This document shows positions 24,100-32,617 of a DNA stretch of 37,423 nt, in pieces. Both the position numbers and the translations under genes were made by a program. Positions within the stretch are counted from its first letter, which is position 1; the number at the start of each line of letters is the position of its first letter. The DNA is from Parcubacteria group bacterium Gr01-1014_29 (GTDB taxonomy: Bacteria; Patescibacteriota; Minisyncoccia; Ryanbacterales; 2-02-FULL-48-12), in the NCBI GenBank assembly GCA_007376195.1, contig VMFT01000006.1:1-37423 (forward strand), in the 5' to 3' direction. The notes below the pieces were generated by a model. The model saw only the letters and a program-made list of their open reading frames with translations, was not told the origin of the DNA and made no database searches.

Positions 24100-24105
24100 A
24101 GTATA
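24100..24105 (-). promoter_or_regulatory. -10 element of pbpC
   Basis: TATACT on the minus strand ends 6 bases before the GTG start at 24093, so transcription would start near the first codon. The 107-base gap to lipB must also contain the divergent lipB promoter, which was not pinned down. Confidence 0.5.
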
Positions 24106-24200
24106 GTCGAAATCAGGATCGTCCCGATAGTGATTTACTAAACAGAGATGCTATGGTAGTTTGGTAAAGAATACATCTACACCGAGAGGATACAGAGCGT

Positions 24201-24950
24201 ATGATTGACACTTACTGGTTGGGATTTCTGGATATGGAACGAAAGCTTCTTTTTCAGGAAGAGTTGTTTCAAAATCTTATTACAAGCGCCCGATCGGGTG
24301 CTCCCGCAAACGATTCTCTTATTTTTGCCGAACACCCACCTTGTTTCTCGATACAAAAAGACACTAACCTGCAATTTGTAAAAAATCGTTCTCTTTTTGA
24401 AAGAGTTACAAAGGATGGGAGAGTACCCATTATAAAAATGCATCGTGGTGGTTCTATCACATACCATGGTCCCGGCCAACTTGTTGTCTCTTCTGTTTTG
24501 AACCTCACCGCGTGCGGTTTGAAAAGTGTGGAAGAATATTTTCTACTTCTTGAGCGTATTTGTATCGCGATCCTGCAAGAGTATGGAGTAACGGGTATCA
24601 CGGGACGAGAAGGACATGCGAGGGGTGTGTGGGTAGAAGATCCTCGGTGGGATACGGAACCTGAACGGAAAATAGTCTCTTTGGGAACACGCTGCCGTGC
24701 CATACTGACACCAGAGACTTCTATTGTATCAGCCTATATTGTATCGGGAGGTTTTTCTCTCAACATAGCAACCGATCTCTCCTATTTTTCTCTTATCCAC
24801 CCGTGTGGACTTATTGGTAGAAAAGCAACCAGTATAAAAGAAGTGTTGGGATATATACCGCCCTCGAAAGATATACGGGAACTGATTTGCAAACTGCTCG
24901 CGAATGCTCTCGATATGCCAATAGCATTGCCGATGTGGAGAACTATATGA
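24201..24950 (+). CDS. lipB: octanoyltransferase LipB
   Basis: The 249-residue protein shows family motifs: HRGGSITYHGPGQLV near residues 80-94, GREGHARGVWV, K157 in RKIVSLGTR and C202 in HPCGLIGRKATSI. K157 and C202 correspond to the Lys/Cys dyad of E. coli LipB (K135/C169). It transfers octanoyl from acyl-carrier protein to lipoyl domains, the first step of lipoate attachment. The enzyme is longer than usual (213 in E. coli), with an insertion after the K157 motif. It is divergent from pbpC and convergent with E2, whose lipoyl domain is its likely acceptor. lipA, which inserts sulfur, is not in the window, nor are fatty-acid synthesis genes that would supply octanoyl-ACP. Confidence 0.88.
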   Translation: MIDTYWLGFLDMERKLLFQEELFQNLITSARSGAPANDSLIFAEHPPCFSIQKDTNLQFVKNRSLFERVTKDGRVPIIKMHRGGSITYHGPGQLVVSSVLNLTACGLKSVEEYFLLLERICIAILQEYGVTGITGREGHARGVWVEDPRWDTEPERKIVSLGTRCRAILTPETSIVSAYIVSGGFSLNIATDLSYFSLIHPCGLIGRKATSIKEVLGYIPPSKDIRELICKLLANALDMPIALPMWRTI

Positions 24951-24969
24951 CAACTCATCAAAATTAAAA

Positions 24970-25000
24970 GTCCTCACAACAATGTGAGGACGTTTTTTTA
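24970..25000. terminator. bidirectional terminator between lipB and E2
   Basis: GTCCTCACA and TGTGAGGAC (24970-24978 with 24983-24991) form a 9-bp stem with an ACAA loop. Seven T follow on the plus strand (24993-24999), and TTTTAATTTT follows on the minus strand. It sits between the convergent lipB and E2 genes and overlaps the E2 stop codon (24998-25000). Confidence 0.85.
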
Positions 25001-26416
25001 ATAGAGACTTTCTGCAAGTTTTTGCAGAACATTATCCATGAGTTCGCGATAGACTGCTTGCCGAAAAGAACTGGCTAGTTTTCCGTCAAACGGGCGGTGA
25101 TCAAAAAAGAGTTGCATGGTTGCCTTACCCGTATCTTTATCAATAGCGCCGATGTTAAGCTCGGCGGTTATTGCGTTGATGGTTAGTTCGGGGGTTACCT
25201 CGCCTGTCAAAATGGAATGACCCTCATGATCATTGATACCGCCGACGTTATTCAATATGAACGTCCAGTCAGACAGAAATTCCGATTTCCCTTTTTCTGC
25301 TCCTGTCATTGCGTTATGCAATGCCACAGCTATTTCTTTGAGCGATTTACCTTGCAGGGATTTTGCGGTCGCAATTTTGAGATTACTCTCGCCATTGCGG
25401 CTCTCATCATTAAACGAGATGCCGAGATTAATATCCTTTCGGCACTTAATTCCTGTATATACTAAACAGGGGAATCCCGGTATCAGTTCTTGAACAGTTG
25501 AAACCGTATGGGCGTTTAGTTTTCTAAACTGGGGTTTTCCCAGCACGCGCACTATTGCCGAGGCAATGGGGAAGGTTATGGCGTACGGCATGCCGTAGAG
25601 TTCTTGAAAACGCTTGCCATGCCGCTTCTTAAATGTGAGGAGCTCTCCCATACCAGAAACCAACTCTTTGCTTGCGGCTGTAGGAATAGCATACCCAAGC
25701 GTTAAATTCCAGGCGATGGTTTTCCGAATGACACTTGCGGGCTCAAACTCCAAATCCAGGGGCGCGGGTTCTTTTTTTTCTTCAAGATGCACGGGTTCCT
25801 TAATTACATCATCTACTGTTATAATTCCTTCGGGTCCCGTACCTTTCACCAAGGAAAGATCAACACCTTTTTGGGCGGCGATGGTTCGCGCGGCATATAC
25901 CGCGGGGATTTTATCTGTATCGCTACTGATGTTGCTTGCCCGTGATGTTTTCAGAGTCGCATCATACGCCCTAACCATTTCCTTGGTAATTTTCTCAACA
26001 GAGCCCCCTTTTGTAATCCCTGCGAAAATATCCTCGGGGCTTATTCCCTCGTTCCGACTAAGAAGCAATATTTCCTCTCGAGCTGCCGAGGGCACGTTGA
26101 CCTTTCTTTTAGGAGGAACAGAAATCGTGCTCTTCTCCACAACTTCGGTTTCAATCACCGCAATTATGGTAGTAAGGAAATTTCCGTCTGCCGTAAGTTC
26201 TTTTGCGCGAATTTCCTGAGAAAGATTGTGCCAGATAATCTCAATGGTGCCGGATGCGGGAGTTTCCACCTCCAGTAATCCTTTACTCGTATCAACCTCA
26301 CATACTACCTGTCCTATTGTCACATTCTCGCCATTTTGTACTAACCATTGTGAAATAGTCACTTCTTGTACGCTGTATTCAATCCCTTGCCGCGGGATTC
26401 TCGTTTCTACACGCAT
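24998..26416 (-). CDS. dihydrolipoamide acyltransferase (E2) of a 2-oxoacid dehydrogenase complex
   Basis: The 472-residue protein has an N-terminal lipoyl domain with acceptor lysine K45 (CEVDTSKGLLEVETPASG), a linker, a peripheral subunit-binding domain (about 165-205, IPAVYAARTIAAQKGVDLSL) and a C-terminal catalytic domain with the active-site motif FFDHRPFDGK (HRxxDG) near its end. It carries acyl groups from E1 to CoA. The ATG at 26416 is chosen over the in-frame GTG at 26422 because GGGAG lies 7 bases before it. It begins 23 bases after the E1 gene and so is in the same operon. Whether the acyl donor is pyruvate, a branched-chain oxoacid or acetoin cannot be told. No E3 gene is visible. 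Confidence 0.92.
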   Translation of the reverse strand: MRVETRIPRQGIEYSVQEVTISQWLVQNGENVTIGQVVCEVDTSKGLLEVETPASGTIEIIWHNLSQEIRAKELTADGNFLTTIIAVIETEVVEKSTISVPPKRKVNVPSAAREEILLLSRNEGISPEDIFAGITKGGSVEKITKEMVRAYDATLKTSRASNISSDTDKIPAVYAARTIAAQKGVDLSLVKGTGPEGIITVDDVIKEPVHLEEKKEPAPLDLEFEPASVIRKTIAWNLTLGYAIPTAASKELVSGMGELLTFKKRHGKRFQELYGMPYAITFPIASAIVRVLGKPQFRKLNAHTVSTVQELIPGFPCLVYTGIKCRKDINLGISFNDESRNGESNLKIATAKSLQGKSLKEIAVALHNAMTGAEKGKSEFLSDWTFILNNVGGINDHEGHSILTGEVTPELTINAITAELNIGAIDKDTGKATMQLFFDHRPFDGKLASSFRQAVYRELMDNVLQKLAESLY

Positions 26417-26439
26417 TGGCACACTCCCTTTAACAGTTT

Positions 26440-28707
26440 CTAGAACTTCATGAGAAAACGGATCGCTTGTTCAAGTTTTGGGGAAATAATACGCTGGGTG
26501 TTTGTTTTTGGATCACTCTCAAACGCATAGGGGAGCCGATCCATTTCCAAAGCCTTTGCGCTTGGAACAGGCATGTTCATGGAGCAAACACGCATTATGG
26601 GTCCGTAGAGAGATTCGTAACAAGTTTCCTGCACACGCGCGGCGATATCCGAACTCACACTGCCCTGTGTGTATGCTTCGTGGAATACAACAACCCGGTG
26701 GTTCCGGCGCGCGGAATCGAATACTGTATCCCAATCAAGCGGGACAATTGTCCGCAGGTCCACTACTTCTACCGCCATCTGTTCTTTTTGTTCGATATCC
26801 GTCGCGGTGTTCAAAGTTGCTTCCACACACGCCGCTCCATAGGTAATAACACTTACCGTTTTTCCCTTGAAACCGTTCGCGACTGGTTTTTTTATATCAG
26901 CCATTCCGAATGGAATCACAAATGGTTCCAACGGAACTTCTCGTTTGAATGCCGCCATGGAATAGGCAATTATCTGCAAGTACATAATTACTGGATTCGG
27001 GTCTTCCTGTGCGGCCCACAATAGTCCCGCCGCATCATACGCATTTGCCGGAAACGCGATCTTCCACCCTAGCCGATTATACGCCAAAGCTTCGTTCGAG
27101 TCAGAATGTTCGTTTCCTGATCCATCACCGAAACCAAATGGCATCAATACCACCATTCCTACCGGAATACTCATATGGTTGTAAGAAGTTGGAATTGCAT
27201 ACAGAAGCTGGGTCCCTGCCGAGCTTACAAACGGAGCAAACTGGATTCCGGCAAATGATTTTATGCCCGTAAACGAGAGTCCGTGAGCGAGGCCTAAAAT
27301 TCCCTCCTCCGAAATAGGAGTGTTCCACACGCGGTGAGCGCCGAATGTTTTGGAAAGGTCGCGCGTAAGCCCAAATACATCTCCTTTGGGGGAGGCATAA
27401 TCTTCCCCAAACACAACCACATTGTGATTTAACTCCAGCGACTTACCAAGCGCATACCGAACAGCTTCCAGATAGCTCATCCGCTTACGCTTTTCTTCTG
27501 CTTTGACAATGGTGGGAATGGAATAGGTGTGGGGTTTAAAAAGCAGAGATGCTTTATTGTCTTCGGATGTCGGATCCGGTTCTTGTAAAGCTCGCTCTAC
27601 CAACGCCTCGAGCTCACGCGTATTGGTTTCGTGTTCTGCCGCTGCTGCATCTGCCGTTAAAAGTCCCTCTTCTATCAACAATTTTGCGAAACGTCCCACG
27701 CGGAATTCACCTCTGCGATATTCGTGCTTCAGCTTTGGACTCATATACCGATAGCCGCCGATACTATCATTTTCCCACCCTTTTACCAAACGGTCTGCAT
27801 CCATATACTGAATGGTTTCGGTTTGGTTGTGTCCCATCAGACGGTCTGTGGAGACAATGATAAGAGATGAGCGGAGGTTTTGGGCATTTCGAATACCCTC
27901 TTCGAACGTTTCTACTAATGCATCAGTGTCATGGCTGTCCACGTCCATTCCGATCATGGTATAGCCGAGCGCTCGCAGTGAAAGATCGGCTTTCCCGTAC
28001 GACTCACGAGCATTTGCTGAAAGAGAATATCCGTTGTCGTTCAGCACAAACATAATAGGCGCTCCGTGCGGCCGACTTGTTTCTTTGAATATGCCGGAGG
28101 CAAATTTCTGGAATTCGCGCCACTCTGTCTCGTCAAGGTGGGCATTCAGAGCGGCAGTCATGTTACATGCTTCGTGCACACACCCTTGCGCAAAAGCGCC
28201 GTCCCCGAAAGATGAAATTACTATCGGGCGCTTGTCGGGAGAAGGCACTGTCTGCCATTCTTTTAGATACAAACCGAGCGCGGTACCTACCGCAACGGGA
28301 ACATATGCTCCCATATGGGACACGCCGAAAGGAATAGTCCTGTGCCGGAGAGATCCGCAATGAATATTTGCATCTCTACCCTTCGTGGGGCTTGTTTTTT
28401 TGGTAAGGTGATTTAACAGAAGCAACCACTCAAGGTCATCCTCGCTCATAGTATTGGGCGCGGTGTTATGCGCCACATACCAGGATTGATCGCGATGAGA
28501 TATTTGAAAGTATGATTGGTGTTCAATGTTGTATCTCTGCAAAGCTATTTTTGCCGCTACGGCGATTATTTCTGCGCCGTAACCCAACAATAAGGGGCCG
28601 TACATTACACCTTTGTTTTTAAGTTCAATCAGAATGTCATTAAACGCCCGTGCACGGGACAAATAATGCCACATGACAAGTCGTTCATCATGAGAAAGTT
28701 TTGCCAT
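26440..28707 (-). CDS. fused E1 alpha-beta thiamine-diphosphate dehydrogenase of a 2-oxoacid complex
   Basis: The 755-residue protein joins an alpha-like half (about 1-400) and a beta-like half (about 410-755). The alpha half has SSFGDGAFAQG, the GDG of the thiamine-diphosphate motif, and NDNGYSLS as the matching N; the spacer between them carries an insertion. The beta half shows VFGEDYASPKGDVFGLT and the TPISEEGILGLAHGLSF motif of E1-beta. It decarboxylates a 2-oxoacid and reductively acylates the lipoyl group of E2. Fused alpha-beta E1 is known for several branched-chain and related complexes. A strong GGAGGT lies 4 bases before the ATG, with a promoter upstream. It heads the E1-E2 operon. 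Substrate not determinable by eye. Confidence 0.87.
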   Translation of the reverse strand: MAKLSHDERLVMWHYLSRARAFNDILIELKNKGVMYGPLLLGYGAEIIAVAAKIALQRYNIEHQSYFQISHRDQSWYVAHNTAPNTMSEDDLEWLLLLNHLTKKTSPTKGRDANIHCGSLRHRTIPFGVSHMGAYVPVAVGTALGLYLKEWQTVPSPDKRPIVISSFGDGAFAQGCVHEACNMTAALNAHLDETEWREFQKFASGIFKETSRPHGAPIMFVLNDNGYSLSANARESYGKADLSLRALGYTMIGMDVDSHDTDALVETFEEGIRNAQNLRSSLIIVSTDRLMGHNQTETIQYMDADRLVKGWENDSIGGYRYMSPKLKHEYRRGEFRVGRFAKLLIEEGLLTADAAAAEHETNTRELEALVERALQEPDPTSEDNKASLLFKPHTYSIPTIVKAEEKRKRMSYLEAVRYALGKSLELNHNVVVFGEDYASPKGDVFGLTRDLSKTFGAHRVWNTPISEEGILGLAHGLSFTGIKSFAGIQFAPFVSSAGTQLLYAIPTSYNHMSIPVGMVVLMPFGFGDGSGNEHSDSNEALAYNRLGWKIAFPANAYDAAGLLWAAQEDPNPVIMYLQIIAYSMAAFKREVPLEPFVIPFGMADIKKPVANGFKGKTVSVITYGAACVEATLNTATDIEQKEQMAVEVVDLRTIVPLDWDTVFDSARRNHRVVVFHEAYTQGSVSSDIAARVQETCYESLYGPIMRVCSMNMPVPSAKALEMDRLPYAFESDPKTNTQRIISPKLEQAIRFLMKF

Positions 28708-28762
28708 AGAACCTCCATTTTCTTTTTTTCAATGTAAAAGGAATTGCGTCCCTTTCCAGCTT

Positions 28763-28790
28763 GTTATAGCGTTTTATGAGAATAAAACAA
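28763..28790 (-). promoter_or_regulatory. promoter of the E1-E2 operon
   Basis: On the minus strand TTGTTT (28790-28785) is followed after 16 bases by TATAAC (28768-28763). The transcript would have a leader of about 50 bases that contains GGAGGT just before the ATG at 28707. Confidence 0.5.
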
Positions 28791-28795
28791 GAGTG

Positions 28796-28804
28796 TGGTA
28801 TGAT
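28796..28804 (+). promoter_or_regulatory. extended -10 of the type II R-M cassette
   Basis: TG-G-TATGAT lies about 80 bases before the methyltransferase ATG at 28886 and is divergent from the E1 promoter. Confidence 0.45.
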
Positions 28805-28826
28805 AGCAAGTATTCATAAATAGCAT

Positions 28827-28839
28827 GTCATCGGATGAC
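28827..28839. promoter_or_regulatory. operator-like palindrome in the R-M leader
   Basis: GTCATC-G-GATGAC is a perfect 6-bp dyad 47 bases before the methyltransferase start and downstream of its -10 box. R-M cassettes are often autoregulated at such sites, either by a C protein or by the methyltransferase. No C gene is visible here, so the role is a guess. Confidence 0.3.
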
Positions 28840-28885
28840 GTACTGTTGCATATCAGTTTGCCGAACGCGCAAGTCCTAAGTAATT

Positions 28886-29899
28886 ATGAAAGAGGCAATA
28901 CATAAACAAAGAGCGCCACGCAATCGCACCATAACTTTAAGTGATGCTGATATGTTGCGTCTCAAAAAGAATCTGATTCAACTGGATAAACCAGTGTCTT
29001 TGAACGAAATTGAAAACAAGACAATACATCAGGATATTTTTGAAGCATTAGAATATTTGCCGGACAAGTTTGTTGATCTTGTTTTCGTTGACCCTCCATA
29101 CAATCTGAACAAAACATTCAATCTGACTTCGTTTAAGTCAATGGAGTCCGAAAAATACGAGGAATGGCTTGATTCTTGGGTTCAAAAAATTATTCGTTTA
29201 TTGAAACCAAACGCCTCGGTTTATATTTGTGGTGATTGGAAATCGTCCGGAGCAATTTTTAATGTTGCAAAAAAGTATTTTCAAATTCAAAATCGTATTA
29301 CTTTTGAGCGAGAAAAAGGACGTGGCGCAAAATCAAATTGGAAAAATTGCTCCGAAGATATTTGGTTCTGTACTTTATCGGACGATTATCATTTTAATGT
29401 TGAAGCGGTAAAAATGAAGCGCAAAGTTATTGCGCCTTACAAGGACGAGAATGGAAAGCCGAAGGATTGGGAAGATACTGGCGACGGAAAATATAGAGTT
29501 ACTTATCCGTCGAATATTTGGACCGACATTACAATTCCATTTTGGTCTATGCCTGAAAATACAGACCACCCGACGCAAAAACCGGAAAAACTTGTAGCAA
29601 AAATAATCTTGGCAAGTTCAAAGCCAAATGATGTTGTTTTTGATCCGTTTTTGGGTTCGGGGACAACTTCCGTTGTGGCACAAAAATTAGGGCGTAGATA
29701 TGTTGGTATAGATATTGACGAGTTATATTGTTGTTTGGCAGAAAAGCGTTTAGAAAACGCGCGACAAAACAAAACAGTACAAGGGTATTTAGATAGCGTT
29801 TTTTGGGAAAGAAACACATTAAACGAGCAGACAAACGGAAATGGAAAGAAGCAGAAAGTTGAGCTATCGGAAAATCTATTTAGCAAAATTCTAGTATGA
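28886..29899 (+). CDS. type II beta-class DNA amino-methyltransferase
   Basis: The 337-residue protein has catalytic DPPY at 69-72 followed by AdoMet-binding FLGSGTT at 255-261, the beta-class order seen in M.RsrI-like enzymes. HPTQKPEKL, which is common just before the AdoMet motif, is also present. It would methylate adenine N6 or cytosine N4 in a short, probably palindromic site and protect DNA against the adjoining endonuclease. The stop overlaps the endonuclease start (ATGA, 4 bases). The two-gene block is more AT-rich than the flanking E1 and purD regions, which suggests recent transfer. The region between the two motifs is the likely recognition domain; the target is unknown. Confidence 0.88.
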   Translation: MKEAIHKQRAPRNRTITLSDADMLRLKKNLIQLDKPVSLNEIENKTIHQDIFEALEYLPDKFVDLVFVDPPYNLNKTFNLTSFKSMESEKYEEWLDSWVQKIIRLLKPNASVYICGDWKSSGAIFNVAKKYFQIQNRITFEREKGRGAKSNWKNCSEDIWFCTLSDDYHFNVEAVKMKRKVIAPYKDENGKPKDWEDTGDGKYRVTYPSNIWTDITIPFWSMPENTDHPTQKPEKLVAKIILASSKPNDVVFDPFLGSGTTSVVAQKLGRRYVGIDIDELYCCLAEKRLENARQNKTVQGYLDSVFWERNTLNEQTNGNGKKQKVELSENLFSKILV

Positions 29900-30561
29900 A
29901 AAAGAGCAAAATTTTTTATGGAAATTCACATAGAGAAGGAATAGAGCGAAGGCTCAAAAAGTTTTTGAATGAGCAAACAGATTTTCTTTCCGCACGGACA
30001 ATAAACAGCCCGCGTGCCGTTGGCGACGCAATTGAGAATATCATCGCTGAAAAATTCAAAACTATTCTCGGGGACATAGTTGGTGAATACTCGTCATCTT
30101 TTGCGCGGCGAGCTATGGCAGATTTGGCTTTCACAGACAAAGATGGATTTTATTATATTGTTGATGTAAAAACGCACCGACTTGATACAAAATTCAATAT
30201 GCCAAACCTGACATCTGTCGAAAGATTATCGCGTTTCTACAAGGAAGACGTAAATTATTTTACGCTTTTGAAAATTGATTACAAAATAAATGGCACGCGG
30301 GCAGAAATAGCTAAAGTAACTTTTGCCCCGATTGAATTTTTTGATTGGGATTGTCTAACTATCGGTGCGCTTGGCTGGGGTCAAATCCAAATCGCGAACG
30401 CGAATGTTGTAAAAATAGTCCCAAAGAACAGCCGAAAAAAATGGATGTTGAAGTTGTGCGATACAATGCTTGAATTTTATCCAAAAGAAATAGGGAAAAT
30501 TGGCGAGCGCATTGATCGCTTTAAGAAAATCAGAAAAGTTTGGGAAAAGAAGAGTGAATAA
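29896..30561 (+). CDS. type II restriction endonuclease (PD-(D/E)xK fold)
   Basis: The 221-residue protein lies immediately after the methyltransferase and has MADLAFTDKDGFYYIVDVKT, giving D76, then D90-V-K92, the pattern of a PD-(D/E)xK nuclease core; E47 in the preceding helix is the usual fourth residue. It would cut unmodified copies of the methyltransferase's site. A 4-base overlap with the methyltransferase ensures coupled translation. I could not name the specificity family. The assignment rests on the nuclease core and on context; no other enzyme class fits better. Confidence 0.75.
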   Translation: MKKSKIFYGNSHREGIERRLKKFLNEQTDFLSARTINSPRAVGDAIENIIAEKFKTILGDIVGEYSSSFARRAMADLAFTDKDGFYYIVDVKTHRLDTKFNMPNLTSVERLSRFYKEDVNYFTLLKIDYKINGTRAEIAKVTFAPIEFFDWDCLTIGALGWGQIQIANANVVKIVPKNSRKKWMLKLCDTMLEFYPKEIGKIGERIDRFKKIRKVWEKKSE

Positions 30562-30580
30562 AAATTATCGATGCGATAAA

Positions 30581-31210
30581 ATGGAACACAAAAAATATAT
30601 CGCAGTTGCGGGAGTTTCAGTTATTGTTCTTCTGTTTTTTCTTTTTCTGGATACAGCGTCAAAGGAAATTAAAAATTACCCATTGTCCGGAGATACGGTC
30701 GTAGCGTTCGGCGATAGTTTGGTGATGGGAGTTGGCTCTTTGCGGGAAGGTGGTTTTGTAACGCTTCTCTCGGAGCGTATACAAAAACCTATTATTAATT
30801 TGGGAAAAGCCGGGGACACTACGAAGGATGCACTCGGTCGTATTGGCGAAGTAGTGGCAGAAGATCCCGATGTGGTGATCATACTTCTGGGAGGGAACGA
30901 TGCGTTGCAGCGGATACCGCTGGAAGAGACGGTACAAAATCTTGAGACTATCATCATAACGTTACAAGAACAGGGTGCGGCGGTACTGTTGTTAGGGGTG
31001 CAAGGAGCGCTCATCCGTGATAGGTTTGGCGATGATTTCTATAAACTTGCGCGTGAACAGGGCGCTCTCTATGTGCCAAATGTGTTAGAAGATGTATTCC
31101 GTAATCCGCAGCGTATGTTTGACGCTATTCATCCCAACGACGAAGGATATCGTATTATTGCTGAGGGCGTGTATCCGGTTCTTGTTAATGTTCTCGGCGG
31201 AGCTCTGTGA
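30581..31210 (+). CDS. membrane-anchored SGNH/GDSL hydrolase
   Basis: The 209-residue protein starts at ATG 30581, after a TGCGATAAA stretch, and has a signal anchor (about 6-24). Catalytic SGNH blocks are present: AFGDSLVMG with nucleophile S46, the LGGND block with N106, and DAIHPNDEGY with D181 and H184. It resembles TesA-like arylesterases/lysophospholipases. It acts on the outer face of the membrane, cleaving ester bonds in lipids or acylated glycans; the substrate is unknown. An in-frame upstream start was rejected because it would overlap the endonuclease and lie before the membrane segment. Confidence 0.83.
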   Translation: MEHKKYIAVAGVSVIVLLFFLFLDTASKEIKNYPLSGDTVVAFGDSLVMGVGSLREGGFVTLLSERIQKPIINLGKAGDTTKDALGRIGEVVAEDPDVVIILLGGNDALQRIPLEETVQNLETIIITLQEQGAAVLLLGVQGALIRDRFGDDFYKLAREQGALYVPNVLEDVFRNPQRMFDAIHPNDEGYRIIAEGVYPVLVNVLGGAL

Positions 31211-31270
31211 ATTTCTTATTTTTTCCATCTGTGCTACGGATGATATGAGGTTTGAAAGTCCACTGAGTGA

Positions 31271-31276
31271 AAGGAG
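31271..31276 (+). promoter_or_regulatory. Shine-Dalgarno of purD
   Basis: AAGGAG lies 9 bases before the ATG at 31286. It stands out because most other genes here lack one. Confidence 0.7.
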
Positions 31277-31285
31277 AGCTATATT

Positions 31286-32539
31286 ATGAAAGTGTTGCTT
31301 ATCGGAGATGGCGGACGCGAGCGCGCGCTGGAGTGGATGCTTCGTAAGAGCGTCTTTGTAACAGATGTTATTTCTGTGCCAGGCGATCTTGGCAGAGCGG
31401 AATGTGCATGGTGTGGGTCGGATATGTTTACTGGTATGGGACGTCTTACTCCCTATGCCAGCAGAAAAGATATTGATTTTGTTATTGTGGGGCCAGAAGC
31501 GCCATTGGTTGCCGGTATTGCAGACATATTTCGTTTGAATGGTAAGCCAGTGTTTGGACCTTCAAAACGAGCGGCAGAACTTGAAGGAAGCAAAGTAGCG
31601 TGCAAGCTCTTTTGCAAGGCGTACGATATTCCTACTGCTGATTTTGATATTGCCCAGACGCCAGAGCAAGCAAAGATGTATGTACGAAGGCGTCAGGTTC
31701 CGATTGTGGTAAAAGCAGATGGGCTTGCGGGTGGTAAGGGAGTGAAGGTTGCCTGGACGCGAGAGGAAGCATATAAAGCAATTGACGATTTTTCATTGTT
31801 GCCTGCTGGCACGCGATTTGTAATTGAAGAGAAACTCACAGGTTGGGAGTGTTCATATATCGTACTTACCGACGGCACCTATACTCTTCGGTTTCCACCT
31901 GTACAAGATTATAAAACGACGCAGGCAGGGAGTACGGTGAATACGGGCGGCATGGGATGTGTAACAGTATCTCCCCATGAGTTCACTCCTGCTCTTGAGC
32001 GAAAAATTCAGGAAACAATTATCAAACCAACGCTTGCTGCATTGCGGAATGAAGAGAGACCGTTTACCGGTGCGTTGTATGCGGGGCTTATGATTGTCGG
32101 CGCGTTACCGTATGTGTTGGAGTTCAATTGTCGGTTAGGGGATAAGGAAACGCAGACGATAGCACCGCTATTGCGGGATGGATATGATATAGTTCCGTAT
32201 TTGTATGGGACAACAAATAATACGATGAATTATCGCGTGTCCCCGTGGAAAGAAGAATATTCTGTCTGTGTTGGTCTTGCAGCGGCTGGCTATCCAGGGA
32301 GACCAAGGACGGGCGACATAATAACGGGCATTGAGGAGGCAGAAAAACTTGATGGCGTGTATGTTTTTAGCGGAGGCGTTACACATATGCCAGACGGGTC
32401 AGTCATCACCTTTCGCGGCCGCGTGTTGGATGTTGTGGGTACAGGAAGGACAGTTAAGATAGCGCGGAAGCGCGCGTACGAAGCCGTGAGTAAAATTCAT
32501 TTCGACGGCATGTGGTACCGGAAAGATATTGGAGAATAA
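31286..32539 (+). CDS. purD: phosphoribosylamine-glycine ligase (GARS)
   Basis: The 417-residue protein matches PurD: N-terminal MKVLLIGDGGRERALEWML, ATP-grasp domain with VVKADGLAGGKGVKVAW near residues 146-162, and TGGMGCVTVSPHEFTP near 224-239. It ligates glycine to phosphoribosylamine with ATP, the second step of purine synthesis. The usual length is 420-430. A strong Shine-Dalgarno precedes it and a terminator follows. No other purine gene is in the window. If the rest of the pathway is absent, as in many such small genomes, it may work with an imported intermediate or serve another ligase role; that is speculation. Confidence 0.95.
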   Translation: MKVLLIGDGGRERALEWMLRKSVFVTDVISVPGDLGRAECAWCGSDMFTGMGRLTPYASRKDIDFVIVGPEAPLVAGIADIFRLNGKPVFGPSKRAAELEGSKVACKLFCKAYDIPTADFDIAQTPEQAKMYVRRRQVPIVVKADGLAGGKGVKVAWTREEAYKAIDDFSLLPAGTRFVIEEKLTGWECSYIVLTDGTYTLRFPPVQDYKTTQAGSTVNTGGMGCVTVSPHEFTPALERKIQETIIKPTLAALRNEERPFTGALYAGLMIVGALPYVLEFNCRLGDKETQTIAPLLRDGYDIVPYLYGTTNNTMNYRVSPWKEEYSVCVGLAAAGYPGRPRTGDIITGIEEAEKLDGVYVFSGGVTHMPDGSVITFRGRVLDVVGTGRTVKIARKRAYEAVSKIHFDGMWYRKDIGE

Positions 32540-32551
32540 ATTGAATGTGTT

Positions 32552-32593
32552 GTCCTCGTATTCGACATTGAGTATGAGGACTTTTCTTTTTCT
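32552..32593 (+). terminator. rho-independent terminator after purD
   Basis: GTCCTCGTATTC pairs with GAGTATGAGGAC (32552-32563 with 32570-32581, two G-T pairs) around GACATT, followed by TTTTCTTTTTC. The outer stem GTCCTC/GAGGAC is the same as in the terminator at 24970. Confidence 0.85.
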
Positions 32594-32617
32594 TGAGAAC
32601 GCGTTACGAATACCTCT

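Noticed and set aside
26467-28363. Several plus-strand ORFs of 60-185 codons opposite the E1 gene
   Set aside because: All are antisense to the E1 alpha-beta fusion, which has clear motifs throughout.
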